Of a DNA stretch of 64,000 nt, positions 30,602 to 48,028 are shown one piece after another. The stretch spans positions 84,501 to 148,500 of the forward strand of contig MCFG01000132.1 in NCBI GenBank assembly GCA_002104895.1. Direction: 5' to 3'. The notes beneath the pieces were generated by a model that was not told the origin of the DNA, searched no databases, and worked only from the letters and a program-made list of their open reading frames with translations. The translations under genes were made by a program, and so were the position numbers. How positions within the stretch are numbered: position 1 is the stretch's first letter; the number at the start of each line of letters is the position of its first letter. Source of the DNA: Anaeromyces robustus (Eukaryota > Neocallimastigomycota > Neocallimastigomycetes > Neocallimastigales > Neocallimastigaceae).

Positions 30602-31393
30602 TCAATAAATAATATTTGAAACAGCCTCAATTAATACATCCATATCAAGTGGTGGCAAATCATCTAAATTATCTGATGAACAAAGACTTAAATCTTTCAT
30701 ATAAGTTTTTGCATTACGTGTATATCTTACTAAATATTCTGCATGACCATCAATCCATGATCTTTCACCAAAAGCATACATCATTTCAATAGTTGATGGA
30801 GGTGAAATTGGTCCATGACTTTTATTATACATAAAACCTAATGGAAAACTATCATGAAGCCATATAAATTTTTCTTCAAAATGTTTTAAAAGGAAATTTC
30901 TTGCTTCTTCTTTTCCTAATATTTCATAAGTTATCGTAATAGAATAAATAGATGGACAAGGTCTTAAATCAAATAAATTTTGCCAATAACGATAATAATT
31001 ACCAATAGCAAAACCATTTTTTGTAACTAAACTTTCAGCAAATGTACCATTAGATTTAGCTATATTAAATAAAACTATTGGAGTAATAGAAGAAATAGAA
31101 ACATCTGATTTACGAAGTGATCTTTTCATACCATCTGTTCTTTCATATCTTTCTTCAGATCTATTACTACTATTAAGCATATCTCTACTCTGATATATAT
31201 TACAATCAATAATAATATTTGAACTTGATTTTCTATTGTAAATAGGAGGACGTCTTTCATTATTTTTATTAATACTTGGAGTGGTTTCATAAGTTGGGGT
31301 TGACTTTTCCTCATCATCATCTTTACAAAAAGAAAATGGCTTCTTACTTAATAAGTGAATCATTGTTTTACTATCTTCTTTTTCTTTAAACAT
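30602..31393 (-). CDS. Single-exon protein of unknown function
   Basis: A 263-aa uninterrupted frame with real-protein composition: many Trp, Pro, Gly, Cys and His residues, unlike the repeat frames around it. Residues 1-100 are polar and probably disordered (KDDDEEK, RRPPIYNRKSS). From about 100 to 263 it looks globular, with ITPIVLFNIAKSNGTFAESL, NYYRYWQNLFDLRPCPS, FEEKFIWLHDSFPLGFMY and WIDGHAEYLVRYTRNAK. No signal peptide or membrane segment and no domain I can name. The start is the first ATG of the frame; a second Met is at residue 11. It lacks introns, unlike most neighbours, so it could be a lineage-specific or retro-derived gene, or the 3' exon of a longer one. Confidence 0.75.
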   Translation of the reverse strand: MFKEKEDSKTMIHLLSKKPFSFCKDDDEEKSTPTYETTPSINKNNERRPPIYNRKSSSNIIIDCNIYQSRDMLNSSNRSEERYERTDGMKRSLRKSDVSISSITPIVLFNIAKSNGTFAESLVTKNGFAIGNYYRYWQNLFDLRPCPSIYSITITYEILGKEEARNFLLKHFEEKFIWLHDSFPLGFMYNKSHGPISPPSTIEMMYAFGERSWIDGHAEYLVRYTRNAKTYMKDLSLCSSDNLDDLPPLDMDVLIEAVSNIIY

Positions 31394-33219
<1,826 letters not shown>

Positions 33220-33620
33220 TATGTATGCTAAGGCGTTTCCTTAGCATACATAAGGCTTCTGGATCGACACCGCATCTACCCCAAGCACAAGTGGTTTTCT
33301 CCTTCACGGGTTTTACACTGTGGCAAGGTAGTGCACAGGTATAGTATTTGAGGCGTAGCTACTCACGCCTCATTAAATAATATAAGTATATGAGTAGATC
33401 TTTAAGTCTAATAATGTGGGGTGCGGCTCTAAATTATTGGGCGGTTTCCTTGGTGACTACTATTCATATGTGGGGCTTGTAGACTGGACCCGTTATTAAG
33501 TTAGCGTTAGGGTTTAAGTACAAATGTAAAATATATGAATATACCAAGGGCGTCGACGCCGAAAAGGTAAGGCAGGGAATTTAATTCTGATACATTCATG
33601 TGAAAATCACACGATAAGTC
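33220..33620. ncRNA. GC-rich structured island, candidate noncoding RNA (strand unknown)
   Basis: About 400 bp whose G+C content stands far above every other noncoding stretch here and which has no usable reading frame on either strand. It is rich in inverted repeats: a 14-bp perfect stem at 33220-33233/33239-33252 with loop CGTTT; a GAGGCGT/ACGCCTC stem at 33350-33356/33365-33371; the compact GGGCGTCGACGCC at 33549-33561; and GGGAATTTAATTC near 33575-33587. In AT-rich genomes, isolated GC islands without an ORF are often structural RNAs. I cannot match it to RNase P, MRP, SRP, U snRNA or tRNA. Internal TTTT runs on both strands argue mildly against RNA polymerase III. A telomere-like motif inside it is treated as a finding. 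Confidence 0.45.
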
Positions 33621-33920
33621 TATAAAAAAAAATTTAATATTAAATATAAAGTATTAAATATTAATTTTAAAATATTAGTTGAAAAAGGAAAAGTTTAATA
33701 TTTAAGAAAAGAAAGAAAAGAAAAAAAAATATTAATATAGTTAAACAGTAATGAGTATTAAAAAAAATTAATGTTATCATTTTAATAATATTATATATAC
33801 TAGAATAATTTATATATAAAACTAAAACCAAAACAAAAAAACACTTTATTATTAATTTTTTAATTACATGCATGATGACTTACTATTTATTATTCTATTT
33901 TTTCTTTTTTAATATTTTTG

Positions 33921-33980
33921 TTACCAATCTTGATCTAATAACGTATCACATGCCTTATCTATTTTTCTTTCTTGATGTTT
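33921..33980 (-). pseudogene. Orphan terminal exon, possible gene remnant
   Basis: A 60-nt in-phase segment follows a good acceptor (TTGTTAG) and encodes KHQERKIDKACDTLLDQDW plus stop TAA. Its composition is clearly protein-like against its background. No matching upstream exon is recognisable before the MITE-like element at 34357-34930, which may have separated it from its gene. Function unknown. Confidence 0.35.
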
Positions 33981-34356
33981 CTAACAATTCTAACAATTAT
34001 CTATAATTTTCTTTTATTTAAATATTCATAATCACATATATAAATATTTTTATTATTTTTGTCATACATAATATATTATAATAATGATTATAATAAACAT
34101 TTAAAACATTCTATAATATGAATAATATATAATATAAATAATGGTATTACAATGAAAAAACTCTTTTATTTAAATAAAATGATTCCAAATAAAATAAAGA
34201 AATAAAAGTATTTAACTAAAATCATAATAAAAATTATTTAATATTTATAAAAAAAGAATTTTTTTATCAAAATTCATTTTCTTGTTTTTTTTTTTTTTTT
34301 ATTATTAAATTTATATATTAATAAATATTTTATACATTATTTATAATAAACATTAT

Positions 34357-34930
34357 TTCATACGGGAAGTGTGCATTTCGGCAATGTATTTCGTAAATGT
34401 ATCGCGCATTAAAATAACGTATTATTTAAATGTATTATATTGTGGCTTATAAAATAAATAAATAAAAAATTTATTATATTATTAAAATCAATATTTTATT
34501 TATTATTGATTTATGAAACCAATTTATTAGTGGTATCTTCTTTTTATTAATATTTCTTTTTTTTTTTTATTTAACTTATGAAATAAATAAAATATTATGT
34601 GAAATTTAAAATTTATATTTATAATTCTTTAAATTATGAAATAAAAAAAATATTAAGTGAAATTTAAAATTTATATTTATAATTCTTTAAATTATGAAAT
34701 AAATAAAATATTAAGTGAAATTTAAAATTTATATTTATAATTCTTTAAATTATGAAATAAATAAGAAATGTTTTAATATACAAGTACTAGTATATAAACT
34801 CTCTTAAAAAATTTTTATATAAATGTGGCGTCAAAAAATATTTATATAAATTTAAAATATGAAATGTGGCGTAAAGGACCTGTCAATGCAAAAAATTTCA
34901 TGTACATTGCCGAAATGCTACATTCATACG
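34357..34930. mobile_element. MITE-like element with inverted repeats and flanking 8-bp direct repeats
   Basis: A 16-bp perfect inverted repeat, GCATTTCGGCAATGTA at 34373-34388 and its reverse complement at 34903-34918, encloses about 515 bp with no reading frame. An 8-bp direct repeat TTCATACG lies just outside both arms (34357-34364 and 34923-34930). 8-bp target duplications are typical of hAT transposons, though here 4-8 bp separate the direct repeat from the arms. The interior carries a 58-bp tandem repeat and two copies of AAATGTGGCGT near the right end, like subterminal transposase sites. No transposase is present, so any such element would be non-autonomous. Confidence 0.55.
34577..34765. 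repeat. 58-bp tandem repeat, three copies plus a partial fourth
   Basis: Units begin with TATGAAATAAATAAAATATT at 34577, 34635, 34693 and 34751 (partial), exactly 58 bp apart, and differ at very few positions. The array lies inside the MITE-like element. Confidence 0.9.
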
Positions 34931-35172
34931 ATTGTAAAAAATTTATGTAAAATGATACATTAATAAATTATTAATAAAAAACGGGAAAAAATACTCTTAA
35001 TTAATCAACATTACTATAGTAAATCAATAATATATAATTAATATAATGATTATATTAATAATTATATAATAATGAATATACTAATCAATTATTATAGAAA
35101 TATAGAATATACATAATTATTGATATTTTTTAAATTAAATAGAAATATATTAAGAAAATGGAGAGTATAAAT

Positions 35173-35173
<1 letters not shown>

Positions 35174-35218
<45 letters not shown>
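35174..35218. repeat. Poly-A tract
   Basis: About 45 consecutive A residues, among the longest homopolymers in the window. A second run of about 47 A is at 35423-35469. Confidence 0.95.
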
Positions 35219-35220
<2 letters not shown>

Positions 35221-35422
35221 TTACTAAATGATGAAAATAATGATATATGTATGAATTAAAAGATTATATTAAAAAAAACTTAAAATTAATTTAATAACAA
35301 TTATAATTTGGAAAATCTTAAAAGAATAATAATAATCACAAACCATCTTAAAACACCCTTTATTAGATACTTCTAAATAGTGGTACTAAAAATTTTTTTT
35401 CTTAAAGTCAAAATATTAAATG

Positions 35423-35469
<47 letters not shown>
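35423..35469. repeat. Poly-A tract
   Basis: About 47 consecutive A residues just upstream of the ankyrin remnant. Confidence 0.95.
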
Positions 35470-35471
<2 letters not shown>

Positions 35472-35639
35472 AAGAATCAACTAAACATTTTTAAATCTTA
35501 CCTCTAAAAAATTTTTTTTTGGAATTAATTCATTATAAATTTATTATCGTTAATGACAGCAATTTTTATAACTACAAATCTATAATGAATTATTTAATGT
35601 ACCATGAAACAGATAAAAATACAATATATAAATGAAAAT

Positions 35640-36365
35640 TTAATATCACACTTTTATATACCGCATGTGAAAAAAAAAAAATTAATATTAAAAATCATCA
35701 ATGGGAATAAATGCTTATTAGCAGTATGTAGAAATATAAATTTTAATATATTTAAATATAAATGTAAATAGTTTTCTAATAAATATTCTACGAAAATAAA
35801 AATATTAAAAGCGTATATCAGGAAATTAATCTAATTAATCCCATGTTATATTATATTTGTACATAATTCCTTTAATAATATTTTAAACACAAAAAACAAA
35901 TATAAGATTTTTTGAATATTATTGAAGAAAAATATTTAGATAATAAGATATTTATTTATTAGGAAATGATGTCAATTGGCAAAATAATTCTGATTATAAT
36001 AATAATATAAAAACTATTTTAATTAATGCTAATATAATGAGAAATATTGAAATAATGAAAGCTTTTGATGAACATGGAACTGATACATATACAAAGGAAA
36101 TAAAATAGGAAAAAATCTCATTATTTTATGTCAGTCTTATTAATTTTTATAAAAAAAACTAGATTCTACGAAATATTATGATTATATTAATATAATTAAT
36201 ATATGATATATGAATAATTATTGAATATATTTAATAGAACAAAGAGCCAATGTTAATAAAAGAGAGAAAGGGTATAATAAATGCTCCATTGATTTATGCT
36301 TGCAATAAAAAAAAACATAAAAATAGCTTAATATATAATAAAACATGATCTTATATTAATATGAA
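35640..36365 (+). pseudogene. Decayed ankyrin-repeat gene
   Basis: Three or four short stretches translate into recognisable ankyrin repeats but are broken by stops and frame changes. Near 35648-35738: LLYTACEKKKLILKI and GNKCLLAVCRNIN. At 35963-36107: GNDVNWQNNSDY followed by RNIEIMKAFDEHGTDTY, ending in TAG. Near 36246-36358: EPMLIKERKGIINAPLIYAC and HKNSLIYN with an in-frame TGA before SYINM. These match the consensus xADVNxxNNxGxTPLIYAC...G. No continuous frame or consistent exon set can be built. Ankyrin-repeat genes are numerous in gut fungi, so a dead copy is expected. An active gene with unseen introns is possible but unlikely. Confidence 0.65.
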
Positions 36366-36659
36366 AAATAAAAAAGAAAATTATATCCTATTATAAATAT
36401 ATGATGTAAAAAATAACATATAAAATATTGTTGAATATTAATAATTTTTATTAAATAATTAATTATTTAATTGCTTATTTATTTATTTTTTTTTAATTAT
36501 ATTCAATAATCATTTTAAATAACTTTTATTTCTTTTTTTTTTTTTTTTTTATTTTGAACTCTATTTACAATTTAATTTAATTTGAATAATAAAATATTGT
36601 TTTTGTTATTTTTCATATAAATCAATTTTTTATTATTTCAGTACTAAATATTAATTTTA

Positions 36660-37379
36660 TTAATTTTTTTTATAAAAAATAGTTTCACCAAACTTAGTTT
36701 TTTCAGCTATTTGACTACTAATCGAATAACTAATTGACGCTAATATTGTAAATAATAAAAAATATAGAGATTTATCTAAATTAATTTTTTTCACAACAAT
36801 TCCAAAAATTGTCAAAATTGAGGTATTAATAATGTGTATAATAATATCTGGATTCTTTAAACAATCATTATATTGAACACTTAAAACATTCAAAGATAGT
36901 GTACATTTTTCATCATTATTAAATACATAATCAAATACTAATACAGTATCATTTTTAATGTTTCGTAAATCTATAGTTTTTATTATATTGTCTTCATTAT
37001 TTTCATTCACTTCTCTAATATTTAGAAATACTTCATTTGTCGTTCTACATTGACATGTTTCCCTATATTTTACTCTTTGTTCTCTATCCCAATCCATATA
37101 ATCCATATAAAAAGTAAGATAATCATTACATACAACCGCTGATCTCGTTTTGATACGACATTTTATACCGTTATAAATGATATTTCTATCATATTTACAA
37201 TCAAACAATGGGAAACTTTTACCATCTCTTCTTTTAATTCTTGAATGTCTAATTACATTAATTTTATTATTTAACACATCTTCATTAAATCTCTCAACCA
37301 TACAATCCAAACTATAAACTAACTTTATAGTAACAATTAATGAGAAGAGCAATACTACATTAAAATTTTTTAATTTCAT
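36660..37379 (-). CDS. Secreted or membrane cysteine-rich protein of unknown function
   Basis: A 239-aa single-exon frame. Residues 1-23 form a clear signal peptide (hydrophobic VVLLFSLIVTIKLVYS, likely cut before LDC). The mature N-terminal part has eight cysteines (26, 61, 74, 84, 109, 111, 159, 173), an even number that suggests disulphides outside the cell or in the secretory lumen. RIKRR at residues 47-51 is a dibasic, Kex2-like site. Two hydrophobic segments at about 178-197 and 203-222 probably anchor the C-terminus, which ends in a lysine-rich tail. I recognise no family. The start is the only Met that preserves the signal peptide. Confidence 0.8.
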   Translation of the reverse strand: MKLKNFNVVLLFSLIVTIKLVYSLDCMVERFNEDVLNNKINVIRHSRIKRRDGKSFPLFDCKYDRNIIYNGIKCRIKTRSAVVCNDYLTFYMDYMDWDREQRVKYRETCQCRTTNEVFLNIREVNENNEDNIIKTIDLRNIKNDTVLVFDYVFNNDEKCTLSLNVLSVQYNDCLKNPDIIIHIINTSILTIFGIVVKKINLDKSLYFLLFTILASISYSISSQIAEKTKFGETIFYKKN

Positions 37380-37499
37380 GGTAAAGATAATTATTTAAAC
37401 AATGTTTAAAATAATAATAGATAATAGATATTATAATAACTGATTTATTATTATGATTTTTTTTTTCAATTTGAACTTTTTTTTTCTAATTTTTAATTA

Positions 37500-37831
<332 letters not shown>

Positions 37832-38567
37832 TTTATTTTTTATTAAAGTTTAAATTTATTTTTATATTTTTATTTCAGATAATTTTAAATGAATACAAAT
37901 CTTCATAAATTTTAATTTATCTATTGACAATACCATAATATTTTTGTTAACATATTTTAATTAATATACTATACCATCATGTTGTTACACATTTATTTAT
38001 TTAAAAGGTAAAGTTAAATGATGGCAGTTAAATTAAATAATATATATTTATAAAAAGAAATAAAAATTTAAAATATACAAAAAAAAATATAATAAATATG
38101 GCAGTTAAAATGTAAAAATAAATTAGTATGGTAAAATTATACTAATTAAATTATATCATACAAAGCTTAATTCAACATACATTTTTCATTGCTGTTGAAA
38201 ACCGGTAGATTTTGTATGTAGATTAATAATTATAATTTAATATTTAGTTTAAATAATGAAATAATAGTAAAAATAAAATGAGAATAAAAATTTTTTTAAT
38301 AAAATATATATTTTAAGTTATAAATTATTATAAATATTATATATATTGATATATTGTAAATGTTATTATCATTGAAAAAAAAAAAAATGAATACAGATAT
38401 TTATATGTAATATTTTATATTTTGAATATATATATTAATATTAATTAAAAAACTACATATATATTATATTAATTAAATATTTCTTCTTTTATGATTAAAA
38501 AAAAATGAATAGTATATATTATAATAATGTATTTTTTTTTATATAGATAATTTAAATTTGTTATTAT

Positions 38568-38595
38568 GGTTAGGTTGAATTTAAATCACCTAACC
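38568..38595. repeat. Hairpin GGTTAGGT / ACCTAACC
   Basis: An 8-bp GC-containing stem with a 12-nt loop (38576-38587). Flanking TTATTAT and ATAATAA can extend the stem with a one-base bulge. It stands out in pure AT sequence; role unknown. Confidence 0.75.
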
Positions 38596-39746
38596 TAATA
38601 ATAAGGATTTGTTGAATAATTATCAATATATATTTATATATATACCTGAATATTTTAAATATTTAAGGAAAATAAAAAAAAAAAAAAAAATAATAATAAT
38701 AAGAACTATAAAAAAAAGGAAATCAGGAAACAATTATATATTTAAAAAAATGCTTTTTTTTTTTTTTTAATTTATTTATTTATTTTATTTAAATTTTTAT
38801 TTTGTTATTTTACGTTTTTATGTTAATTATTGTTATTACATATTATTATTAATAAATATTTAAATTTATTCAAAAAATTTTATTATAATACCATATATTA
38901 TTAATGATATTTATAATTACTGTATATTATTGTGAATTATTACATTTTTAAAACTTATAAAAAAAAAAAATAAAACTTTATTATTCTTTTCTATAAAACA
39001 TATATATAAAGATTTTTTAAGACTAATATATATATATAATTATATATATATATAAAGGAGTGAAAATTGAAAAAAAAAAAAAAAGCTTTTTTAATTTATA
39101 AAAAGTAAAAAAAAAGAATATATATATATTTAAAATATTATTATTTTTTTTTTTTTTTTTTTTACTTCTTTTTTTTTTTTTTTTTTTTTCTTTTTTCTTT
39201 TTTCTTTTTGTTTATATATATATTTCTTTACATATATTAATAATAATAATAATAATAATAATAAATATTTTATTATTATTACTATTATTATTCACTTATT
39301 TACTATTATATATAAAAAAAAGATAAACATATACATAATAGATTTTTTTTTTGTAAAAAAAAAAAATGCAATATATATAATTATATATATCGTATAATTA
39401 ACAATTAATATATATAAAAATATTGATATTTGTTTCTGATAGTTTATAAAAAAAATTTCACAATTATTAATTTTTTTTTTAATTTGGTTAAAAAAATATA
39501 TAATATTTAATTTAATTGATTTATAAAAATTATTAATATATATATATATATATAAAGATCCTTTAAATATTTTTTCTATTTTTTCTTTTTATAATTTAAC
39601 TTAACTTACTTAAATATATTTGTTATTATATTATTATTATTATTATTTATTTTTTCATTAATTTTTTTTATATTTTATATTTTTTTTTTTATTTTTAATT
39701 TCTATTTTATTTATTTTTTTCCATCCTTTTCGTTTATTTTTTTTCC

Positions 39747-44012
<4,266 letters not shown>

Positions 44013-45120
44013 TGATGCGTTTGGATAGGTTTATAGCGCTATTAAGAATATTATTCCTGAAATGGAATAATTATTACAAATCGTAAAAAAAAAAAAGTTT
44101 TTAAAAAAAGAAGCTTTCTAAAATTTTGTATTTGTGAAATGTATTTCTTTTATTAATATCTATTACTTTTTTTTTTTTTTTTATTTTTTTTAAAATATTA
44201 TTTTATTACTTTTTTAATTAATTTTATTAATTTATATTACTTATTTATTTATTTATTATTCTTATATTTTTTATTTTATAATATTATATTATTTTTAAAT
44301 GATTTTTACATTAATCAAAATTTATTTTATTTATAAATTTTCAACATTTATAAATAAAAATTATGAAATTAATTGATAATAATAAATAATATGTATTTTT
44401 AAAGTAGATATATCACTTTTATTTTTTTTTTCTTTTTTTACTTTATTATTATTTTTTTATTTGCTTTTATTATTATTATAATTATTTTCTTGGTTTAATT
44501 TTTATTTTATTATTATTTTTTATTTAAATTTGAATAAAGTAATAATGAATCTATTACTTAAATTGTTTCTTTTTCTTTTATATAAATATAATTTTTTTAA
44601 TACTTGTTAATAATCAATTTTTATTCTTATTTCTTTAGAAATTTTTTGATAAAATTTGATTTGTATAAAAAAGTATTATTATTAAATAAAAAGAAGTAAA
44701 ATATATTTTGATAAAAGAGTTATATTTTGATTAACAAAATAATGAAAATTATTATTTTATATTTTCGTTTTTTGTAGTTATATAAATAAGCATAGTAATT
44801 AAATAATTATTGATAAAACTAAAAGATATTAAATGAGATTTTAAATTTTTTAAATATTTATAAAATTTAAAAAATTGTTTTTCTATATTCTCTCTTTGTA
44901 TAATTATATTTCTTCTTATTGAATAAAATTTTTTTATTAAAAGAAGACCAAATATATCAATAAACTATTATTATTATTATTAATAATTAAAAAGAATGTT
45001 TAAATATTTGATTCAAATATCATTCAACTAAAGATACAAAATTATAAATATTAAAATATTATGTTTTTATTTTTTATTATTTATATTTCTTTTTATTTTT
45101 ATTATTTATAGTTTTATTTA

Positions 45121-45151
<31 letters not shown>

Positions 45152-46571
45152 GAAATGTATATTTAAGTGATATAATGATGAATTAAGATTATATATATAT
45201 ATATATAAAATAAACTATATTGATGAAGAAGAGAATTAGAATAATTAATTTCTATTTAATCTTAATAGCTCTATTTTTTTATTATATAATATTATTGTTT
45301 TTAAATATTCTTTATATTAACTTGATATAAATTTTTGTATAAAAATTAATAATTTACTATATATAATAATATATTATAATATTTTATAACAATATATTGA
45401 ATTATATTATTATATTATAGAATATTTTATTTAATATTATATTAAAAAAACTAACATTTTTTCCCTTATTCAATTCTATATAGAATAAATTTAATATATT
45501 ATTAATATATTAAATTTATTTATTTTAATTAAACATAATATTTATATTTATATATATATTTTAATATTATTCACCAATAAATTTTATTTCTCTCTTTTTT
45601 TTTTAATTTATTTTATAATTCTTTTTTCAATTATATAAAAAAAAAGAAATATTTAAAACGAGTGTTATGCTAACAATTATATAATATCAAAGATGAAAGT
45701 TAAATATAAATAATTATATTTTAGAAAAGAAACTTTTTATAATAAAATATAAATAATTCTTTTTCTTATTTAAAAGATGAATAAAAATATATAAAACTTG
45801 AGAATTTTTTTTTTTTTTGATATGAAAATAGATATAAAAAATATAAATAACTTTTATACTAAGAAAGGATCAATTAGAATAAATTTATATACAAAAACTA
45901 AAAATATGATTAAAATATAACTTTTATTTTATACTAAAAAAACCTATAAAAATGGTTACCATGTTCTTTTTTTTTTAGTTTTTAATTTTTATTCTTTTTT
46001 TATTTAATATTAGAATATGTAAAATCTATTAATAATCTTATTTTAACTCTAAATATTAATTAAGAAATAATAAAATAAAAATTAAAAAATTTAAAGTTTA
46101 AATGTAGAAGACTCATATAATAAAAAATAATAAATAAAATTTTAAAATGGCTATGAGTAAAAGAATTTTTAAGTTGATTATAATTGATTATACCTTTACA
46201 CTTTTAATAAATATATGTCATAAAATATTAATTAATTTATTAATAAAATTAAAAGATTCATTAATGAATAAATATAAAATTTATTATTCTTGATATAAAA
46301 TAGTTTTTTATAATACTATATAATATATATATAAAAACAGGAGATTTTTTTCATTTTTTTTTTATTTAAAGTTTTTAAATATATTGTCTTAATACAATTT
46401 TTATATATTTAAAATTAATTAAATAATAATAAAAAATATATATATAATACAAAAAGCAAAATATTATTACAATATTTTTTTTGTCCTAATAAACATTGGT
46501 TTAAAAATTCTATATTATCAATTATTAATTAAAGATTCAATTTAAATATGTAATACTTTTTTTTTTTTTTC

Positions 46572-46647
46572 TTAAAGAAATAATAATAATTATAGGAGTT
46601 ATGTTATATGCAGTTAAAAGATCCTATAATTATTATTATTTCTTTAA
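46572..46647. repeat. 26-bp perfect inverted repeat with a 24-nt loop
   Basis: Left arm 46572-46597 and right arm 46622-46647 are exact reverse complements (arm core AAGAAATAATAATAATTATA). The loop GTTATGTTATATGC... can pair alternatively with TTAACATAAC just after the right arm. The shape is that of a foldback element or hairpin RNA precursor. Confidence 0.9.
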
Positions 46648-47383
46648 CATAACTTTATATATACATAAATGCATAAATACAAATTTACATAATATTTTTA
46701 TAGTACTACGAATTATTGTATGCATGTTTTTATAGTTAATTTTGATATAAAAAGTATACAAAATATCAAAATATAATAATAATATTATAAGAATTATAAA
46801 ATTCAGTTTTTATTAATACAGTTATATATTATGTGTATAATGTATATACCCTTTTCATCATAGATATATATTTTTTAACTTTTAATAACCTGTTTATATA
46901 TAAAAGAATTGATAACTATAAAGGAGTATTTTGTATATTTTGTATATATAAACATTATAAAGGTAAATATATTATTTTATTTTATTTTTTTATTATATTA
47001 TGCTTTAATTATTTATTATTTAATTATTTTAATTTCTTATATTTCATATTATATTTATTTTTATATTTAAGGTTTTGATATAAAATAAATATTAAGCTAA
47101 ATAATTATTATAATTAAAATTATATAAATATTAATTTAATATAAATATAAATAAAGTTTTTATATTAAATATAAAAATTAATTTATATAAATTAAACTGA
47201 TATAAATATCAGTTAGAAGAATTTAATTATATAAATATTATTAAATATCTTTGAAAAAAAAAAAAAAATTATATAATATACAGTAATAATATTTATAATA
47301 ATATTTATATATATAATAAAATATATAAAGATAAATATATTTTTCATTTTTCGTATTTTTTTTTGAATTAATGAAATGAGATG

Positions 47384-47416
<33 letters not shown>

Positions 47417-48028
47417 AAGAATAGTATTTAAGAAAAAAAATATACCTTTTTTTTAATAAAAATTTAATTATTTATAATATTATATTTATATTATAATATA
47501 TAATTATTACTTATATAATGAAGTTATTAATACAAATAAATATTATTTAATAAATAATATTTTTTATCTTTCAAATTATTATATTAAATGAGTTTTTCAT
47601 AAAAATCAATAGTATAATTAATAGTTTTATTTTCTATCATTTGTTATTATACTATTAATGAAAAGTAAATTATAATGATTATAATATTTTCATTTTAAAT
47701 TTTTATGATACTAATATTATATAATAATATGACAAAAAATCTTGAAATACATATATAAGGTATTGAAAAAATGTTGATTAAAAAAAATCAATAAACCATT
47801 TGTTTTAATTATTCATATTATTAAATTAATATCATATTTTTTGTTATTATATTTTGTTAATATAAATATCATTTATATTATATATAAAAATGTATAATAT
47901 ACATTTAATGATAAATATTATTATAATTTTTAAAATTAATTTATTATATTAATATCTTTATCATCTCAATTAATATAATATTTTTTATCAATTAATTGAT
48001 ATATCTTATATAAATAATTAATATATAT

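Noticed and set aside
33261-33271. GGATCGACACC as a tRNA B-box
   Set aside because: Only partly matches GGTTCRANYCC, and no A-box, acceptor stem or cloverleaf can be drawn around it.
33220-33620. Mitochondrial DNA insertion as the source of the GC island
   Set aside because: No mitochondrial gene or rRNA motif is recognisable, and gut fungi are understood to have hydrogenosomes without a genome.
46833-47078. 81-aa plus-strand frame between the kinase genes
   Set aside because: Phe/Tyr/Ile/Leu-rich low complexity, no splice context and no domain.
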